Shown here piece by piece: positions 12,763 through 24,014 of a stretch of 64,000 nucleotides of DNA (position 1 is the stretch's first letter; each line of letters begins with the position of its first letter). Made by a program: the position numbers and the translations under genes. This stretch comes from Cladophialophora immunda (Eukaryota > Ascomycota > Eurotiomycetes > Chaetothyriales > Herpotrichiellaceae): NCBI RefSeq assembly GCF_000835495.1, contig NW_015622547.1, forward strand, positions 310,001-374,000, read 5' to 3'. Below the pieces are notes generated by a model, which ran no database searches, was not told where the DNA came from, and saw nothing but the letters and a program-made list of their open reading frames with translations.

Positions 12763-13763
12763 ATGACGTCTCAGTCTAACGAACAGGCGGTTGGCAATGG
12801 CAGAAACCAAGCGAGTTCTCACCAGCCCGATATAGAAAGACAAGAGGCACAGGTCTCAGATTGCGACTGGCAGAACGTTGAAGAGTGTTTTTAATCGAAT
12901 ACTGGAGAAGTACCACAGGAACAAGAACTCCTCCGAAAACAACTTTGAGGCGATGGTCGCTTCGATCGACAAACAAGGGCGACAGTTTTTTGTGCTTGAG
13001 GAACGGAAACAATCTATGTGCCATCGCCGTCCCTTGCCGCAAGCCGACCAAAAACTCCCTAGATTCGCCCACGCCAGTAAGGATTGAAGATCGGGCAAAC
13101 CAGAGGTGGAGAGAGATCTTTGTTGATGCCGGAGGAGAGGCCAGCCGAGTGCGATGCTGCGATCTTCGAAAGACTACAGCAGACATGCTTCAAGCACCAG
13201 GAAACTTGGAAGAAGTGGCTTCCATACTACGGGGTGACCAAGGTTGAAGAAGTGAAAGTGAGTTGCTGATCAAAGACAAGAAGGTATTCCTCACTGTCTG
13301 CAGTTCCACGTTGCTGGGGTGGTCAAGAATGACAATCCTTTCTCATGCGAGATCTCCTGACAAAGTGCGGACAAAGCCCAAAGGAGGCAAATGGACTGGA
13401 GTTCCTTGAAGGAATGGCTGGGTGGAACTTGATTTACGAACTCTAGTGAGTTGTGGTGCCAGCCCCTACTTAGTACCAGCTAATTTTTGCAGCGGAGATG
13501 AGGGCATCAAGAATTCTTTTGAACGCCATCTGTATCAACAGACTGAGGAGTTTCGCGGTCTCATGTATACGATAGAATGGCACACCGATCGTCTTCGACA
13601 TGAATTAGCACCGCTTGCGGCTTGCTGTTGGCCAGTGTTTGCAGCTGTCTGGCTTTGCGTCGCCCTATGGGGTGGTCTGGGTGGAGATTGGAATCTTTCC
13701 GTGGCTGTTGGGCAATTGACCTTTGCTGGCATTGCAAATTTGATCATTTTGCACCAGAGATAG
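12763..13763 (+). pseudogene. Frameshifted pseudogene of a fungal protein with C-terminal membrane anchor
   Basis: Coding character runs for 1 kb but changes frame. It begins with an ATG at 12763 (MTSQSNEQAVG...) that reaches DWQNVEECF and a stop at a T5 run (about 12890). In the next frame it continues as NRILEKYHRNKN. Near 13085-13160 it moves, perhaps in two steps, to the frame reading FERLQQTCFKHQETWKKWLPYYGV. An intron at 13258-13303 (GTGAGT donor) leads to FHVAGVVKNDNPFSCEI, which shifts again near 13350 into DLLTKCGQ and GLEFLEGMAGWNLIYEL. A second intron, 13446-13492, joins cleanly to a last exon, 13493-13763, with a membrane anchor (PVFAAVWLCVALWGG) and a stop. At least three frame changes argue for decay rather than a single read error. 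Coiled, Glu/Lys-rich proteins with such an anchor occur in filamentous ascomycetes; function unknown. Confidence 0.6.
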
Positions 13764-14422
13764 AATGTCGGAGGGAGGATCCTCATAGGGGAGTGCGCAT
13801 CTGGGCCCCTCCCCTCATGGGTTGAAGTATAAGGCTGGGATGGAAAGGGGGCCAAAAAAGGGGGAAGGGTGAATAAGATAACGAGCGATGCACAAAAGTC
13901 AAAGCAGCTAAGGGAGGATGGCACAATGATCATGTTGACATAATGCACCGCTATATTCCAACTGCTCAAGAACAGACGTGAAGCCATAATGGGCCACTGG
14001 CAAGGCTGGTGAGGCTGACGAGGCTGCCATCTCTTGGCCAATGATGTTTCTTCAAGCACGAAGTTGAACCCAATTGGCCCTTTCTCACCAGCACAATATC
14101 CCTCTGTCTGCCTGAATTATTGCTCACTGCTCAGCCGACATGGAATTATCTCTGATCCCAGGTGCCAGCATTTAATGATTTGGGTGAGCGAATTACCGCT
14201 CTTCCGTATATACTCAAGAAATCCAGACGTCGAGAATCCGATCAAGGCTGTAGGGTGCAAGGAGGGAGAAGTCCCCTCTTGAATGACAGAATCGTCGTCT
14301 GATGGTCTATAATCTCCATGCGCACCGACTGTCTTATTCGGAGACTATACCATCGAGCCATAGCAGAGCCCACCAGACTAAGATCTCCAACTTCGACAAG
14401 ACCATCAAGCTTTGCTATCACC
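13764..14422. other. Intergenic, upstream of AKAP7-like gene
   Basis: No gene seen; presumed promoter and leader of the gene at 14423. Confidence 0.5.
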
Positions 14423-15988
14423 ATGGCTTCCATTGCCACCCAGCCAACAACCCCATCCAAGCAAACGCATTCAGGGCATCAACCAGTCCAAGCAGCATCG
14501 GGGAGGATGCCCTCGAATGACAAACCGGCAAAATCTCAAAGCAACAAGCGTCCCACGCACTTTGTCTGCTTCCCGCTAGTGAGCGACGAGTCAGTATCAC
14601 AGCTCTCTCAGTCCCTGGCGTACTTCAGATCAGTCACCACGCCGTTGCCTTCTGCAGATCGGGATGCGACTCCCGAGAGAGACGTCGAGCAATCTCGTAG
14701 CCAAAAACGGGGGCAGGATGCGGATCAAGCAGTGAGAATCATCCCAGATCCGGCGCATCGTCCGCCTGGGACGTTCCACCTGACACTCGGGGTCATGCAC
14801 CTTGCCACCGCGAAAGACTTGGAAAACGCGGCGGCGTTGCTGCAGAAGATTGACTACCTGGAATTGCTTAGGCGAGCGGAGTCCGGGGAAGGGGACGATG
14901 CGCAGAAGGCTGTGCGAGGGAGAAGGAATAAGGGAGGGCCGAGAGGTGCAGCAAGCGGAGACGTCGACGAACAAACCCCGGATAAGGAGACGCGATCTAA
15001 AGGGCAAGAGGAGGTCGGAGGTCTCCCAGCTGGAGAAGTCCAACCGTCCCAAAGCAATGTGGCCCAACATGATGCCAGAAGTCTGCCGCCCGTTGACGAA
15101 GATCAGGCTGGTTCCCAGGACCTACGGCAGCCCACAAGCCCACAGCCAATGCCAGATCCCCCGAACCACCACGCAGAAGAAAAGGGAAAGCCGCGAGAGA
15201 CAGCGAAAGACGTTGGAGCGATGCTGTCTTCCCCCCTACAAACACTCCAATCCCTGACCCGAGAAGTCTCGCCACCGCGGGTCCCTGCACCGTCGACGTT
15301 GCCTGAAGACGACTCTGGAGATCCCGAACTCCCACAACCGCTAACCATATCCCTCTCCGCCCTGGGCACGTTTCCCTCCGCCCGCTCGGCCCGCGTCTTT
15401 TTCGCGCATCCCCACGACCCGAGCTCTCGCCTGCACAGATTCGGCAACCTGGTGCGCGATGTCTTCCGGGAAGCCGGGCTCATCACGGAGACGAGACCCT
15501 TGGTTCTGCACGCCACAGTCGCGAATATGATCTACGTGAAGAGCAGCGGAGGGAAAGGCCGAGGGAGGGGAGGGAAATGGAAAGGAAAGGCCAAAGGTGG
15601 CGACGACGGGAATGTGGACGCAAGGGAGATTCTGAGGCGGTTTAACCATGGCCCAGACGCGGGCACGAGCCAAGCCGGAGCATCATCCTCGTCACCATCA
15701 AATGCTCATACTGATACTCACGAATCGACCCGTAACGGGAGGAAGGAGAATGAACCACCACCAGCAGCAGCAGCAACTCCGAAGCCTACGAGCACTGCCG
15801 AAAACAATCCTCATGGGAGCGATGTGCTGGAAACCGAAACCGAACAGAACCCGCAAGCCCCTTTTATATGGGCCAGGGACATCACGATCCGTAGCGTCCG
15901 CATCTGCAAGATGGGCGCCGAGCCCTCGGCCACCCCGGGCTGGGGGCTCGAGTATCGCCCCGTCGCGGAGAAAATGTTTATGCCCTGA
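14423..15988 (+). CDS. AKAP7 / 2H-phosphoesterase-like domain protein
   Basis: Single exon, 521 residues, starting at an ATG in good context (CACCATGG). After a Ser/Gln-rich start, RPTHFVCFPLVSDES opens an AKAP7 NLS-type 2',5' RNA ligase-like fold. Two HxT motifs, the hallmark of 2H phosphoesterases, are present: H119-L-T (GTFHLTLGVM) and H363-A-T (LVLHATVANM). Between them, residues about 165-310 are a long hydrophilic low-complexity insertion. A second, Lys/Gly-rich insertion (residues about 375-395) and a Ser/Thr/Asn-rich stretch precede the C-terminal strand pair FIWARDITIRSVRICKMG. Relatives include ASCC1 and other proteins that act on RNA ends or cyclic phosphates; whether this one is catalytic is an inference from the two retained HxT motifs. 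Confidence 0.82.
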   Translation: MASIATQPTTPSKQTHSGHQPVQAASGRMPSNDKPAKSQSNKRPTHFVCFPLVSDESVSQLSQSLAYFRSVTTPLPSADRDATPERDVEQSRSQKRGQDADQAVRIIPDPAHRPPGTFHLTLGVMHLATAKDLENAAALLQKIDYLELLRRAESGEGDDAQKAVRGRRNKGGPRGAASGDVDEQTPDKETRSKGQEEVGGLPAGEVQPSQSNVAQHDARSLPPVDEDQAGSQDLRQPTSPQPMPDPPNHHAEEKGKPRETAKDVGAMLSSPLQTLQSLTREVSPPRVPAPSTLPEDDSGDPELPQPLTISLSALGTFPSARSARVFFAHPHDPSSRLHRFGNLVRDVFREAGLITETRPLVLHATVANMIYVKSSGGKGRGRGGKWKGKAKGGDDGNVDAREILRRFNHGPDAGTSQAGASSSSPSNAHTDTHESTRNGRKENEPPPAAAATPKPTSTAENNPHGSDVLETETEQNPQAPFIWARDITIRSVRICKMGAEPSATPGWGLEYRPVAEKMFMP

Positions 15989-17148
15989 GGACTCGGGCCT
16001 CTGGGGGGAGAAGGCAAGGGTGGGACGGGATATCTGGACATGTACAATAACGACAACGAGAATCCGCAGCTAGGAACCATCTTGTGGAGAGGTGCGATGA
16101 TATTTAAGCATGACCAGTGACCGGTGACCAGTAATCAGTGATACGTATGTCGCATCATTCTCCCCTCTGGAACCAGGGCCCTACAGCTACCGCACAGAAT
16201 GTATATCCGAACGTGTCGTGCATCTCGACAAGTCTTGTCCCGTGTTCTGCGGCTCTCAAGGCTCCCCTCGTTGTGACTTTCGCCAGAGTCTGGCCCGGTA
16301 ACGACGTGGAAGGGTGACGAGAAGCAGCGCAACGGAGGGCTATGCTGCTAGCTCGACTTGCCGTCGACCAAGTCCGCGATGGTCGTATTGGTGGCCAGGC
16401 CTGGGGATTTGATTCGGCGTTCCCTATCCTCTGAGGACTTGGGACGTCTCTAACCAGCGTACCGAGTAAGTGGCGGTGATACGCGGTCGGCAGAGCCGGG
16501 TTCGATACTCTGCTGATACCTCCAACAAGCAATCTGTCCCCCCTTCATTCTTCCAATCGGACGTCCCAGAACGCGCTTTCTAGCAGGTTGGAAGGAGGTA
16601 TGGACCACACCCCCAATCCCCATAAGACGGAGACGGAGGCAGAGACAGGAAGGATCCGCGACGGCTATTCACCGGCGACGCTCTTGAGCCGCGAAGAGCA
16701 AGGCTCGAGGGTGACGACCGTCTCGAGCTGTTCCTCCAAACTCGGAGGGGAGCATGTGCGTCCGTGCCCACCAACAAAAAATCGCCGCGAAATAGCCGGC
16801 GAGAGGACATGTTTTGCGACACAGGAGTCTTCGACCTCGTGCGGTGTGAGGTCGGGGAGGACCGCACAGCCGTCTCTCTCCGTACTTGCAGGCGTCAAAC
16901 CTGCAGGGGCGTTGCTGGCGGGATATCTCGACGGGTAACACGAGAGGATCGACCCCCATATGGCGCGCCGTCGTGGTCGAGCACACGGTAACTGACCCTC
17001 GACGGCATGATCCTGCTGCAATGGCAGGCCTCAACCGTGTGTCGTCGCCACGTATCACCCATCCACCCACACATCTAAATTTGCCGTGTCGAGCTTTATT
17101 TTTCCAGCCATACCCGTTCTCTCTTTTTCCTTCAAAAACCGGAGTTGA
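15989..17148. other. 1.2-kb intergenic region
   Basis: Between the convergent AKAP7-like and DPH3 genes. Contains a GCAGAG/CTCTGC hairpin around a GGTTCGATA loop (16490-16513) but no gene I can support. Confidence 0.45.
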
Positions 17149-17520
17149 TCACTTGGCGGCCTCTTCCTCTTCCGCTTCCTTTTTCTCTTCGTCTTTCTCT
17201 TCCCTCTCCTCCTCCTCGTCATCCTCGTCACCCTCCCCGCCCGCCAAATCCTCCAGGTCAAAAATCACCCTGACCATCAAACTACAGCTGGGACAGACGG
17301 CGACGTCCTCGCCCTCCCTCAAACTGCCCAGCGAGATCTCGAACCTGTCGCCGCAGGGGCATGGGTAGTGGTAGATCTGCAGGGCGGGGTCGTAGGTCAT
17401 GTCCTCGATCTCGATCTCGTCGTAGATGTCGAGGTCCTCGGCGGTGGTTGCCGCGGAGCCCGAGCCGGTGAGGTTGAGGGTCGTCGAGGCGGCGGCAGCC
17501 GTCGTCGTGGTCGAAGGCAT
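17149..17520 (-). CDS. DPH3: Diphthamide biosynthesis protein 3 (CSL zinc finger)
   Basis: Single exon, 123 residues. DPH3 (yeast KTI11) donates electrons to the Dph1-Dph2 radical enzyme in the first step of diphthamide synthesis on elongation factor 2, and also serves Elongator. The CSL zinc finger is complete: C54 and C56 in [13 protein letters not shown], and C76 and C79 in [16 protein letters not shown]. The preceding [11 protein letters not shown] segment is the normal family start. It has an extra N-terminal Thr/Ala-rich stretch of about 30 residues and a long Glu/Lys-rich tail (residues 95-123), both low complexity and longer than in yeast. Confidence 0.95.
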   Translation of the reverse strand: MPSTTTTAAAASTTLNLTGSGSAATTAEDLDIYDEIEIEDMTYDPALQIYHYPCPCGDRFEISLGSLREGEDVAVCPSCSLMVRVIFDLEDLAGGEGDEDDEEEEREEKDEEKKEAEEEEAAK

Positions 17521-18276
17521 AGTGGCGGATAGAATCCCGGACCGCTTTGGGTGGGAAAAGAAACGGAGTATGGGATCAAGAGGTGTGTAAGTGGTGTCCG
17601 GTGCGTGGTGTTTGTGGGACTCGGGTTTTCTTCAAAGGGGGTGCTGGCGAGCCGGGACTGGAGTATGGTGCTCTGCACAAGAGCTGGTAATGGACGAGGA
17701 AAGAAGAATGATGTAGGAGCCGCTGCTGGAGAGTTTGGTCACGAGACGGCGAAGGGAGGGATCTGGTATTGCCTAGACCGCGAGACGGCTACAGTCATAG
17801 AAATCAAACCGAAAATGTCATACAGAAAAGTCTGCGGGGAAAGAAATTGCGGGGGGAATTTTGCAAAAGTTGTTGGGCCGCTGTATTGTGTGCGGGTGCA
17901 GGGTTTGTTCGTCGCAAGAACCATTTATTTTTCTGTCCCATTCACTCGCTTACTGGAAAGACTCGTTCACATCCACGTGTGCATGCAAGCATCCCCGAGA
18001 CCTTTCTCCCTACCATGCCCTCGCACAAAACGGAGTATTTCGTGGATTCACTCTCTCTGCAAGATCGATCTCGCATCCATAGGACGCTGTCGCTTCATGG
18101 CTTTTTTGACGAATCCCATTATCACGATCAGACTCGCCACCCGAGCGTCAGGATCCGCGTATCATCTCTCCTGCAGCATATGCATTTTTCGCAGGATCTT
18201 GCAACCATCGTCAATGCGGCGTACGAACCCCATCCACACGCGAACCACCATCTCAGCAACCTCAAGCAGTCCCCCT
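17521..18276. other. Intergenic DPH3/eL15
   Basis: Promoter region of DPH3 and 3' region of the ribosomal protein gene. Nothing else recognised. Confidence 0.5.
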
Positions 18277-19212
18277 TCAGCGGTATCTCCAGAGCGAGAG
18301 GGTGTTGTGTCTCTTCCAAGTCTTTCTCCGTCCGGAAGTGGTCTTGGTGTAGCCGTGTCCCTTGCCCAAACCACGGGACTTCTTGCCTGTGGCGGTGAGA
18401 CCTCGGGATTCGCGGTGCTAGTGCACAAGTCAGCCATGCAATTCCCCTTTTTTTTTTTTGGAGATATCTCAATCCCTTTTGCAGGGTGAGTTGAGTTCCT
18501 TACCTTGTGGACAGAGTTCACAATCCAGTTGATGCGGGGATCACGACGAATGGCCTTGTGGTTGGGGTCCACAAGGATGATCTCGTAGTACTTGTAGGTC
18601 GAGTCCTGGTTGATCCAGTAAGAGTTGAGGACGCGGAGGTTGGCGCAGCGGCGGCCGACTCGTTCTTCGGCAGTGGAGCGAAGAGAACGCTGGTACTTGA
18701 GTTGGTTCACACCCTGGTTGGTGGGTTTGCCTGCACATTATATCGTCAGGATTTTTGATTCACGAACGTTGAGCCTGGCAGCCGGGACGGGCTTGTTTCT
18801 CACCATAGGTAGCACCCTTGGGCACCGGTCGCTTGCGACCACCGCGGCGCACACGGATGCGGTAGATGACATAGCCTTGCTTGGCCTTGTAGCCCAAGCG
18901 ACGGGCCTTGTCAGGTCGAGAAGGACGAGAGGCGCGGTGGATGACGTTCAATTGTCGGAGCTATATTATGCACTCTCAGCAAACGTGTTCAACGAGTGTA
19001 TAGCAAGACACATGTCCCAAACGAGAATGTGCCACAAATGGAAACAGAGCAAAGAGGCTGCGTCTGTGTATGATTTCTGAAACCTCCTCTTGTCTGCTCC
19101 ATTGTCATCTCGGGGAGTCTCTTACCTCCCAGCAGCGGACTCGGAGAAGGAATCGAAGGACATCGGACTGCTTCTTCTTTTGAAGTTCTTCGACGTATTT
19201 GAGGGCACCCAT
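18277..19212 (-). CDS. RPL15: 60S ribosomal protein eL15
   Basis: Four exons, 19212-19126, 18960-18804, 18730-18504 and 18417-18277, give 203 residues, the normal length. Exon 1 encodes [17 protein letters not shown] and ends at CWE; exon 2 starts [11 protein letters not shown] and contains [20 protein letters not shown]; exon 3 begins within [11 protein letters not shown] and contains [20 protein letters not shown]; exon 4 ends with [17 protein letters not shown]. Every junction keeps the frame and restores conserved sequence. The protein is a structural component of the large subunit near the tunnel and nascent rRNA core. Three introns in so short a gene is typical of ribosomal protein genes in filamentous fungi. 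Intron 3 (18418-18503) carries a T13 tract on the plus strand. Confidence 0.97.
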
Positions 19213-19560
19213 CTGGCAAGAATTGTTAGCTGGTGATATAGCTGATCATCTGGGACATCCTTTTACCTCGACTGTCGCGCCTCACAAAAGACGGTTATGG
19301 TGGAAAATAGAGCGTCTGAAGATTGAGGATTGAGGACTAGATCGGCTCTCATTTTCGACGGCCAAGTTTCGTGCGCAGGCTTGGCAAAGTTGTAATCTTG
19401 GCGCCAGCGTCCGCCAATCAGAAGTCGACTCCTAGTATTGGTCCAGCTACTCCTACTCCGTACTTCGTACTTGGTACATGAGACAAGCCACTGTGCTCCC
19501 CGATGCAGACATAGCTGACGGCCAAAACCTCTCATCTCATGGTAGTCGCAAGATGCAGGA
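19213..19560. other. Promoter region of eL15
   Basis: Separates the eL15 start from the stop of the next minus-strand gene; no specific element assigned. Confidence 0.4.
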
Positions 19561-20580
19561 TCAGCGCTCGCTCGTCTGTACTTGTCCGGCAAAACAGAGT
19601 CTCTCCATCGCCATTTCTGCATCCCGAGCCACATTTCCCCATCCTAGCGTCTCCTTTGAAGCAGCCTCTTGATGATCCGTTCCATGTGACAAGAGCATTC
19701 TACCCTTTTGCTCCTCTTCAGCTGTGACGCCATGCGGGTCCCTGACTTCGTGAAGCCTGTCGGCCAGAAGTTTCTCGATGTCCATGCTTGTGACCTTTTT
19801 GCCGGCTTCGATGGTGCTCACGCTGACCTCCTTGTCCTTCTCAAAGGATGCTCTGATCTCCTGCAAACGGGATTGATGGGATGAGCGGCGTGCAAGCTCA
19901 TCGTAAGCAAATATGAGGGCCCCTGATTGCTTCATGAGATCAACCATTGCGTCGCAGTACATCTGCCCTTCCGCCCCTAAAAATTGAACTTGGATTGGCG
20001 CAGCAAAAGACGTGGGATCCGTAGGGACACCGCTCGCGAAACTCCCAAGAGCCGACTTGAGAAGTGGTGTAATCTCTGCATCGAAGGATTGCTTATCCAG
20101 GGCGCTGAGACTGTTAGCTGATGACGCTTTGCAAAGCCGGGATGTGAAGCCGACTTCTTCTCCTTGATTTTCTTCAGCTTTGTGACGAGGAAGGATTGCT
20201 TGTCTTTGACCACATTCCCAAATTGGCGTGGCCATGGGTCTGCTGTATTGAGCTTCTCCCATATTTTGTCCATCTTCTCTTGGTTGAACCTACGTAGCCC
20301 TGGTCATTGACACTGGGCAAATCGACCGAAACCACCAGTCACTCACGGTAGGTCTTCTGCGCTTTTATCGCTGCGTTTTCTGTCCTCCTCTACTGGCGAT
20401 GACGCCTCTGATGAGAGCACTACCTCATCTTGAAATTTGACTGACTTATGATGGGACTTGGAGCTGCCTCTGCGTGAACTTGAATGTAAGGTGGGCCGAA
20501 CTGGTCAGCGTTAGCAGCCATGTGCTTGGCCTTGAAGTCCGGGACTGGGCTTTACCTGGCATTGCTGTACTGCCCGCCAT
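19561..20580 (-). CDS. Uncharacterised protein, 285 residues, four exons
   Basis: Exons 20580-20556, 20500-20347, 20289-20155 and 20104-19561 keep frame across three introns. The first two introns have good GTAAAG and GTGAGT donors. The third has an unusual GTCGGC donor but a strong GCTAAC branch site and CTCAG acceptor. The first exon is only 25 bp (MAGSTAMP). The protein starts with a basic, Ser-rich region (SSSRRGSSKSHHK, then KFQDEVVL) and continues with helical, charged sequence (MDKIWEKLNTADPW, VVKDKQSFLVTKLKK). A central stretch, FLGAEGQMYCDAMVDLMKQ, and a long helix (residues about 190-250) follow. It could be a subunit of a nuclear complex, but I recognise no domain. Exon structure is inferred only from splice signals and frame. 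Confidence 0.6.
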
Positions 20581-21373
20581 ATCCGTCATATCCGTGTGAT
20601 CCAGTACCTGTATGGATGAGCGTTGGCATCCGATTTCGAGAAAATACTGGGTATGTTCATGTCATGACACTGGGTGACTGGGCGGTGGTAGCAAAGTCAG
20701 CATCTGTGCAGATGCGGGAAGGAAATCTGGAACCCCAAGGAATCAGAAGTCAACTGCCGCAGTAAAGCAGCAGCCACTCATCATTTGGCTCTTCCATGCA
20801 TTCATTGAGCAATGATGATAAGCTCCATCATATTGTCATTCATCTCCAAAGCACTCTGGTGTTGGTATACACAAGCCAGCCAGCAATGTGGACATGTACC
20901 CTCCAATGTTCAACATCCAGCTCACTTTGCATTCAGCTCAATCGCGACATTCAACCTCACAAGCAACCAGCCCCATGTAAGCTTTTGTACTCTCCTCAGC
21001 TCGATATTATCTCATCTTTCTGTATCCAGCAAACCATAAACAATCTGATTTTGAAAGGTCTTTTGTCCAATCCAGCCTAACCAACGATTTTTGATGTCAA
21101 AGAAAAATCTTGAATCACGATCCAACAAAATCGTGTATAATGCTCGTCCAGCACAAAGTCCGTTCATCAGCCGGTCTTATCTTTCAACCATTTCCTCCTG
21201 CTTCCCAAAGCGCAGGTCTAGTTGCCTTCCATGAAATTCCTTGAACCTCGTCTTGCTGAACACCACTTTCTACGTTTTGGTCATCCGGTCATCATATGCA
21301 AGAATTCGTCCGAAATAAGTCGCGAGACAAGTGTCGTCGTGCGATGCCCATGCATTAGGTAACATTTCCGGAC
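20581..21373. other. Intergenic region
   Basis: Upstream of the unknown gene and downstream of the PSP1 gene. Only short reading frames. Confidence 0.5.
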
Positions 21374-24014
21374 TCAGGAACCGAGTGAGAGCCCTTGGAA
21401 TCGTCCCATCCAGTTGACATCACCTGGTGGATTTGGTGCTCTTCCTCTAAAGTCGGGCCGGCTGCTGGCGAAATTAGGCGCGTTAGGATTGAGGGCAGGG
21501 AACGGTTGACCGTAGAAGGACATGAAGGGGTCCATTTGACCTTGCATGTTTTGAGCGTACGGCGATACTCCCGGTTGCAGTTGTTGAGCTCCTGGCCCAA
21601 CGTCCTGGAACTGATTATAGAAAGCGTTCCGCATACCCTGACTCTGGTGGTTGTTGAAGTTCCGATCCGCGTCGAAGGTATCTCCGAATGGCGTGGTGAC
21701 GGCCTGGTGACTGAGAGCGGACGGCTGCTGTGCTTGCTGCTGCCGTCGACGATGGCGCTCATCGCCGGGCGCTGTGCTATAGACAGGCTGGATACCAAGG
21801 GACGCGGTCGGAGTCTGGAAAGACGCAGGGTTGATGGCCGACATCCAGATCCGGGTCTTGTAGATCTTGAAGAGGTCGGTGACCAGATGATTGAAGTTGA
21901 TGTAATTGTCGGCAAAGTAGTAGAACGTGAGCTTCTTGCTGTCCCTAAGTGGTGTTAGTACAGTCGCAGGAGGGTCCGGCATGGAGAACATACATCTGGA
22001 ACTCTGCGTCAAGAATTTCCATGTTCAGTCGGTGCTCCAGAACCTTTTGTTGACAGACCCGTTTGGCTTTGGCCTCATTACCTTCTTTGTCCTTCAGGGC
22101 TTGGATCTCGTGATTTTGCGCTAGTCGCTTGATCATCTTTGGCTTGAGATCAGGGCCAGAGGAGTCGTGAGGACCGTGATGGCCTTGAGGGCCCATGCCT
22201 CCAACCGCGCTGCCATGTCTACCGGGAATACCATTGGGGTTGACGACGTTGGGCCCGCCGTTTCGACTCTGCAAGGAGAACATCATCAACCACTTATAAT
22301 GTTCCTCGGCGTAATATTCTTTGTAACGACGAGCGTCTTCCCACGTCACATTTGTATGTTGAACCGTGCCCAGATCGGTGCCACGATCTGCCTCAACAAT
22401 GACTAGGTCACCGACGTTGACGTGGAGGCCGGTCCCCTCTTGGATGTAGAAGACATCCGAGCGACAACATTTGAAGTTGACGATGAAGAGCGGTTGCGCC
22501 GCCGGTTCGAGGTACGGTCCAACACCGAGATGTTGTCCGTAAAGTTGCGGATCGCGGTGATGCTGATGGACTCGGGCGTCCGCAGCACGTCGGGTGGACT
22601 CGGTGGTGTTGAAATACGCAGCTGCAAAGTGGCGGTCACGTAAGTACGTATTATTCATTTGATCCTCGTTCGGGTGCATCAGGGCTAGGGTTAAAGCCAG
22701 GGCCAACTTACGATCATCTCCTTGGGATAACGCTTGGGATCCGCTTTCATACGCCGTCGCATCGTCGTCGCGACCTAACCAATTAGTCCCGGGAAAATGT
22801 AAAAGCAACATTTGCAGTATGTGCTCACCATTCGAGCTGAAGGATCCATGGCGAGTTGGCACGTCAGCGAACGAGTGTCGGCGGCTCTGGGGAGCTTCGG
22901 GGATGGGACCGAATCCAAGGGAAGTCTGCCAATGTGCCTTCTTGATTCCGTCAAAAGTACGATTCTCGCTGGGGGAGAGCGACTGTCTTTCGGTGTATCC
23001 GAGTGGTTGTTCACTCATCCGACGGGCATTATTCTCACGACCAGGGAATCCGGCGAGGTCTTCTCTATCATCAATTGCAGTCTCGGCCTCCTCTGGCACA
23101 GCGCTTCGGAGCCGCGTGTTTCGAAACCCAGGAGGTTGAACTGGGGCCGCTGTGGCATTTGGTGGGAAACCACGGTCACGATTTTGAGCAGCGTGACGAA
23201 GTTGAGCATTCTCCTTTTCCAGCCTCTCGATCATCCGCGCCTGTTCAACACTAATGGCTTCGGGCGTGGCATTATCGCGCTGGTCTTCCTCATCGTCGTC
23301 TACCTCTCGCAGACGGCCTAGACCACCGGGATCAAGCACGCCCAGCCCACTGGTCCGCGACGTCCGTCTTTGCAAAGGATATTGACTTCCGAGCCTGCTG
23401 CGCGTCGCTTCAATTGAGGTGGATATAGGATTAGCCGGTGGCGCAGTGGTCGTGTCGAGTTGGCCCACAGAATATGACTGTGAGCGATAGGTTTTGGGAG
23501 TCGGCTGTAGAGGAATCGAGAACGGGATGCCGCCTTCACCGTTTGTGGGCAACACCTCCTGCAGTCGGGCCGGCGGATCTTTACGACCATCCTGGCTCCA
23601 AATGGTGGGCCACGGATACGACGTCGTGGGGTTGGGCCATGCTCCCGGACCAGCAGCGTTGGGATTTCCCCAGGGCGTGGGCTCTGCTCCAGGGGTTCCT
23701 GGGTGGGAGGTGGAAGGGCTGTAGGGACCGGTGATGGAAGGTTTGCGATTTGCATTGGCCAACGAGACGTCGTTGAGCCATGAGGTTCTTCGCACGTTTC
23801 GGTTGTGCTTGACGTTGCTGCCAGCGCCGGACTTTGCGTGGTCAGGCTCGTCGTCTGAAGAAGCCAGAGCCTCGGAATCGGGAGTCGACCTGCCCAGGCC
23901 TGGGTTGGATTTTTGAAGGAGCAGCGACGCGGATGCTTGATGTGCGCCAAAGGTCCCGAACGCCGGCATAGGCGCGCGAGTCGTCAAACCCGATTTGTTG
24001 GGTGTGTTACTCAT
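21374..24014 (-). CDS. PSP1 C-terminal domain protein
   Basis: Four exons, 24014-22829, 22774-22712, 22621-21994 and 21944-21374, encode about 815 residues. Introns of 54, 90 and 49 bp have GTGAGC, GTAAGT and GTATGT donors. The PSP1 domain lies after the second intron: SDVFYIQEGTGL, VGDLVIVEADRGTDLGTV, then EHRLNMEILDAEFQM joined across intron 3 to DSKKLTFYYFADNYINF. The N-terminal 400 residues are Pro/Ser/Asn-rich with a short coiled segment (ARMIERLEKENAQL); the C-terminus is Gln/Pro/Gly-rich. Yeast Psp1 suppresses DNA polymerase alpha defects and the domain recurs in fungal RNA-granule proteins. The ATG at 24014 (MSNTPNKS) is preferred; an in-frame ATG at 24089 lies where a 5' leader intron probably ends, since a GTGAGT donor sits at about 24346. 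Confidence 0.85.

Noticed and set aside
16480..16515. Possible tRNA: GGGTTCGATA resembles a T-loop and sits in a GCAGAG/CTCTGC hairpin
   Set aside because: The loop is 12 bases instead of seven, and no acceptor, D or anticodon stems could be built around it.
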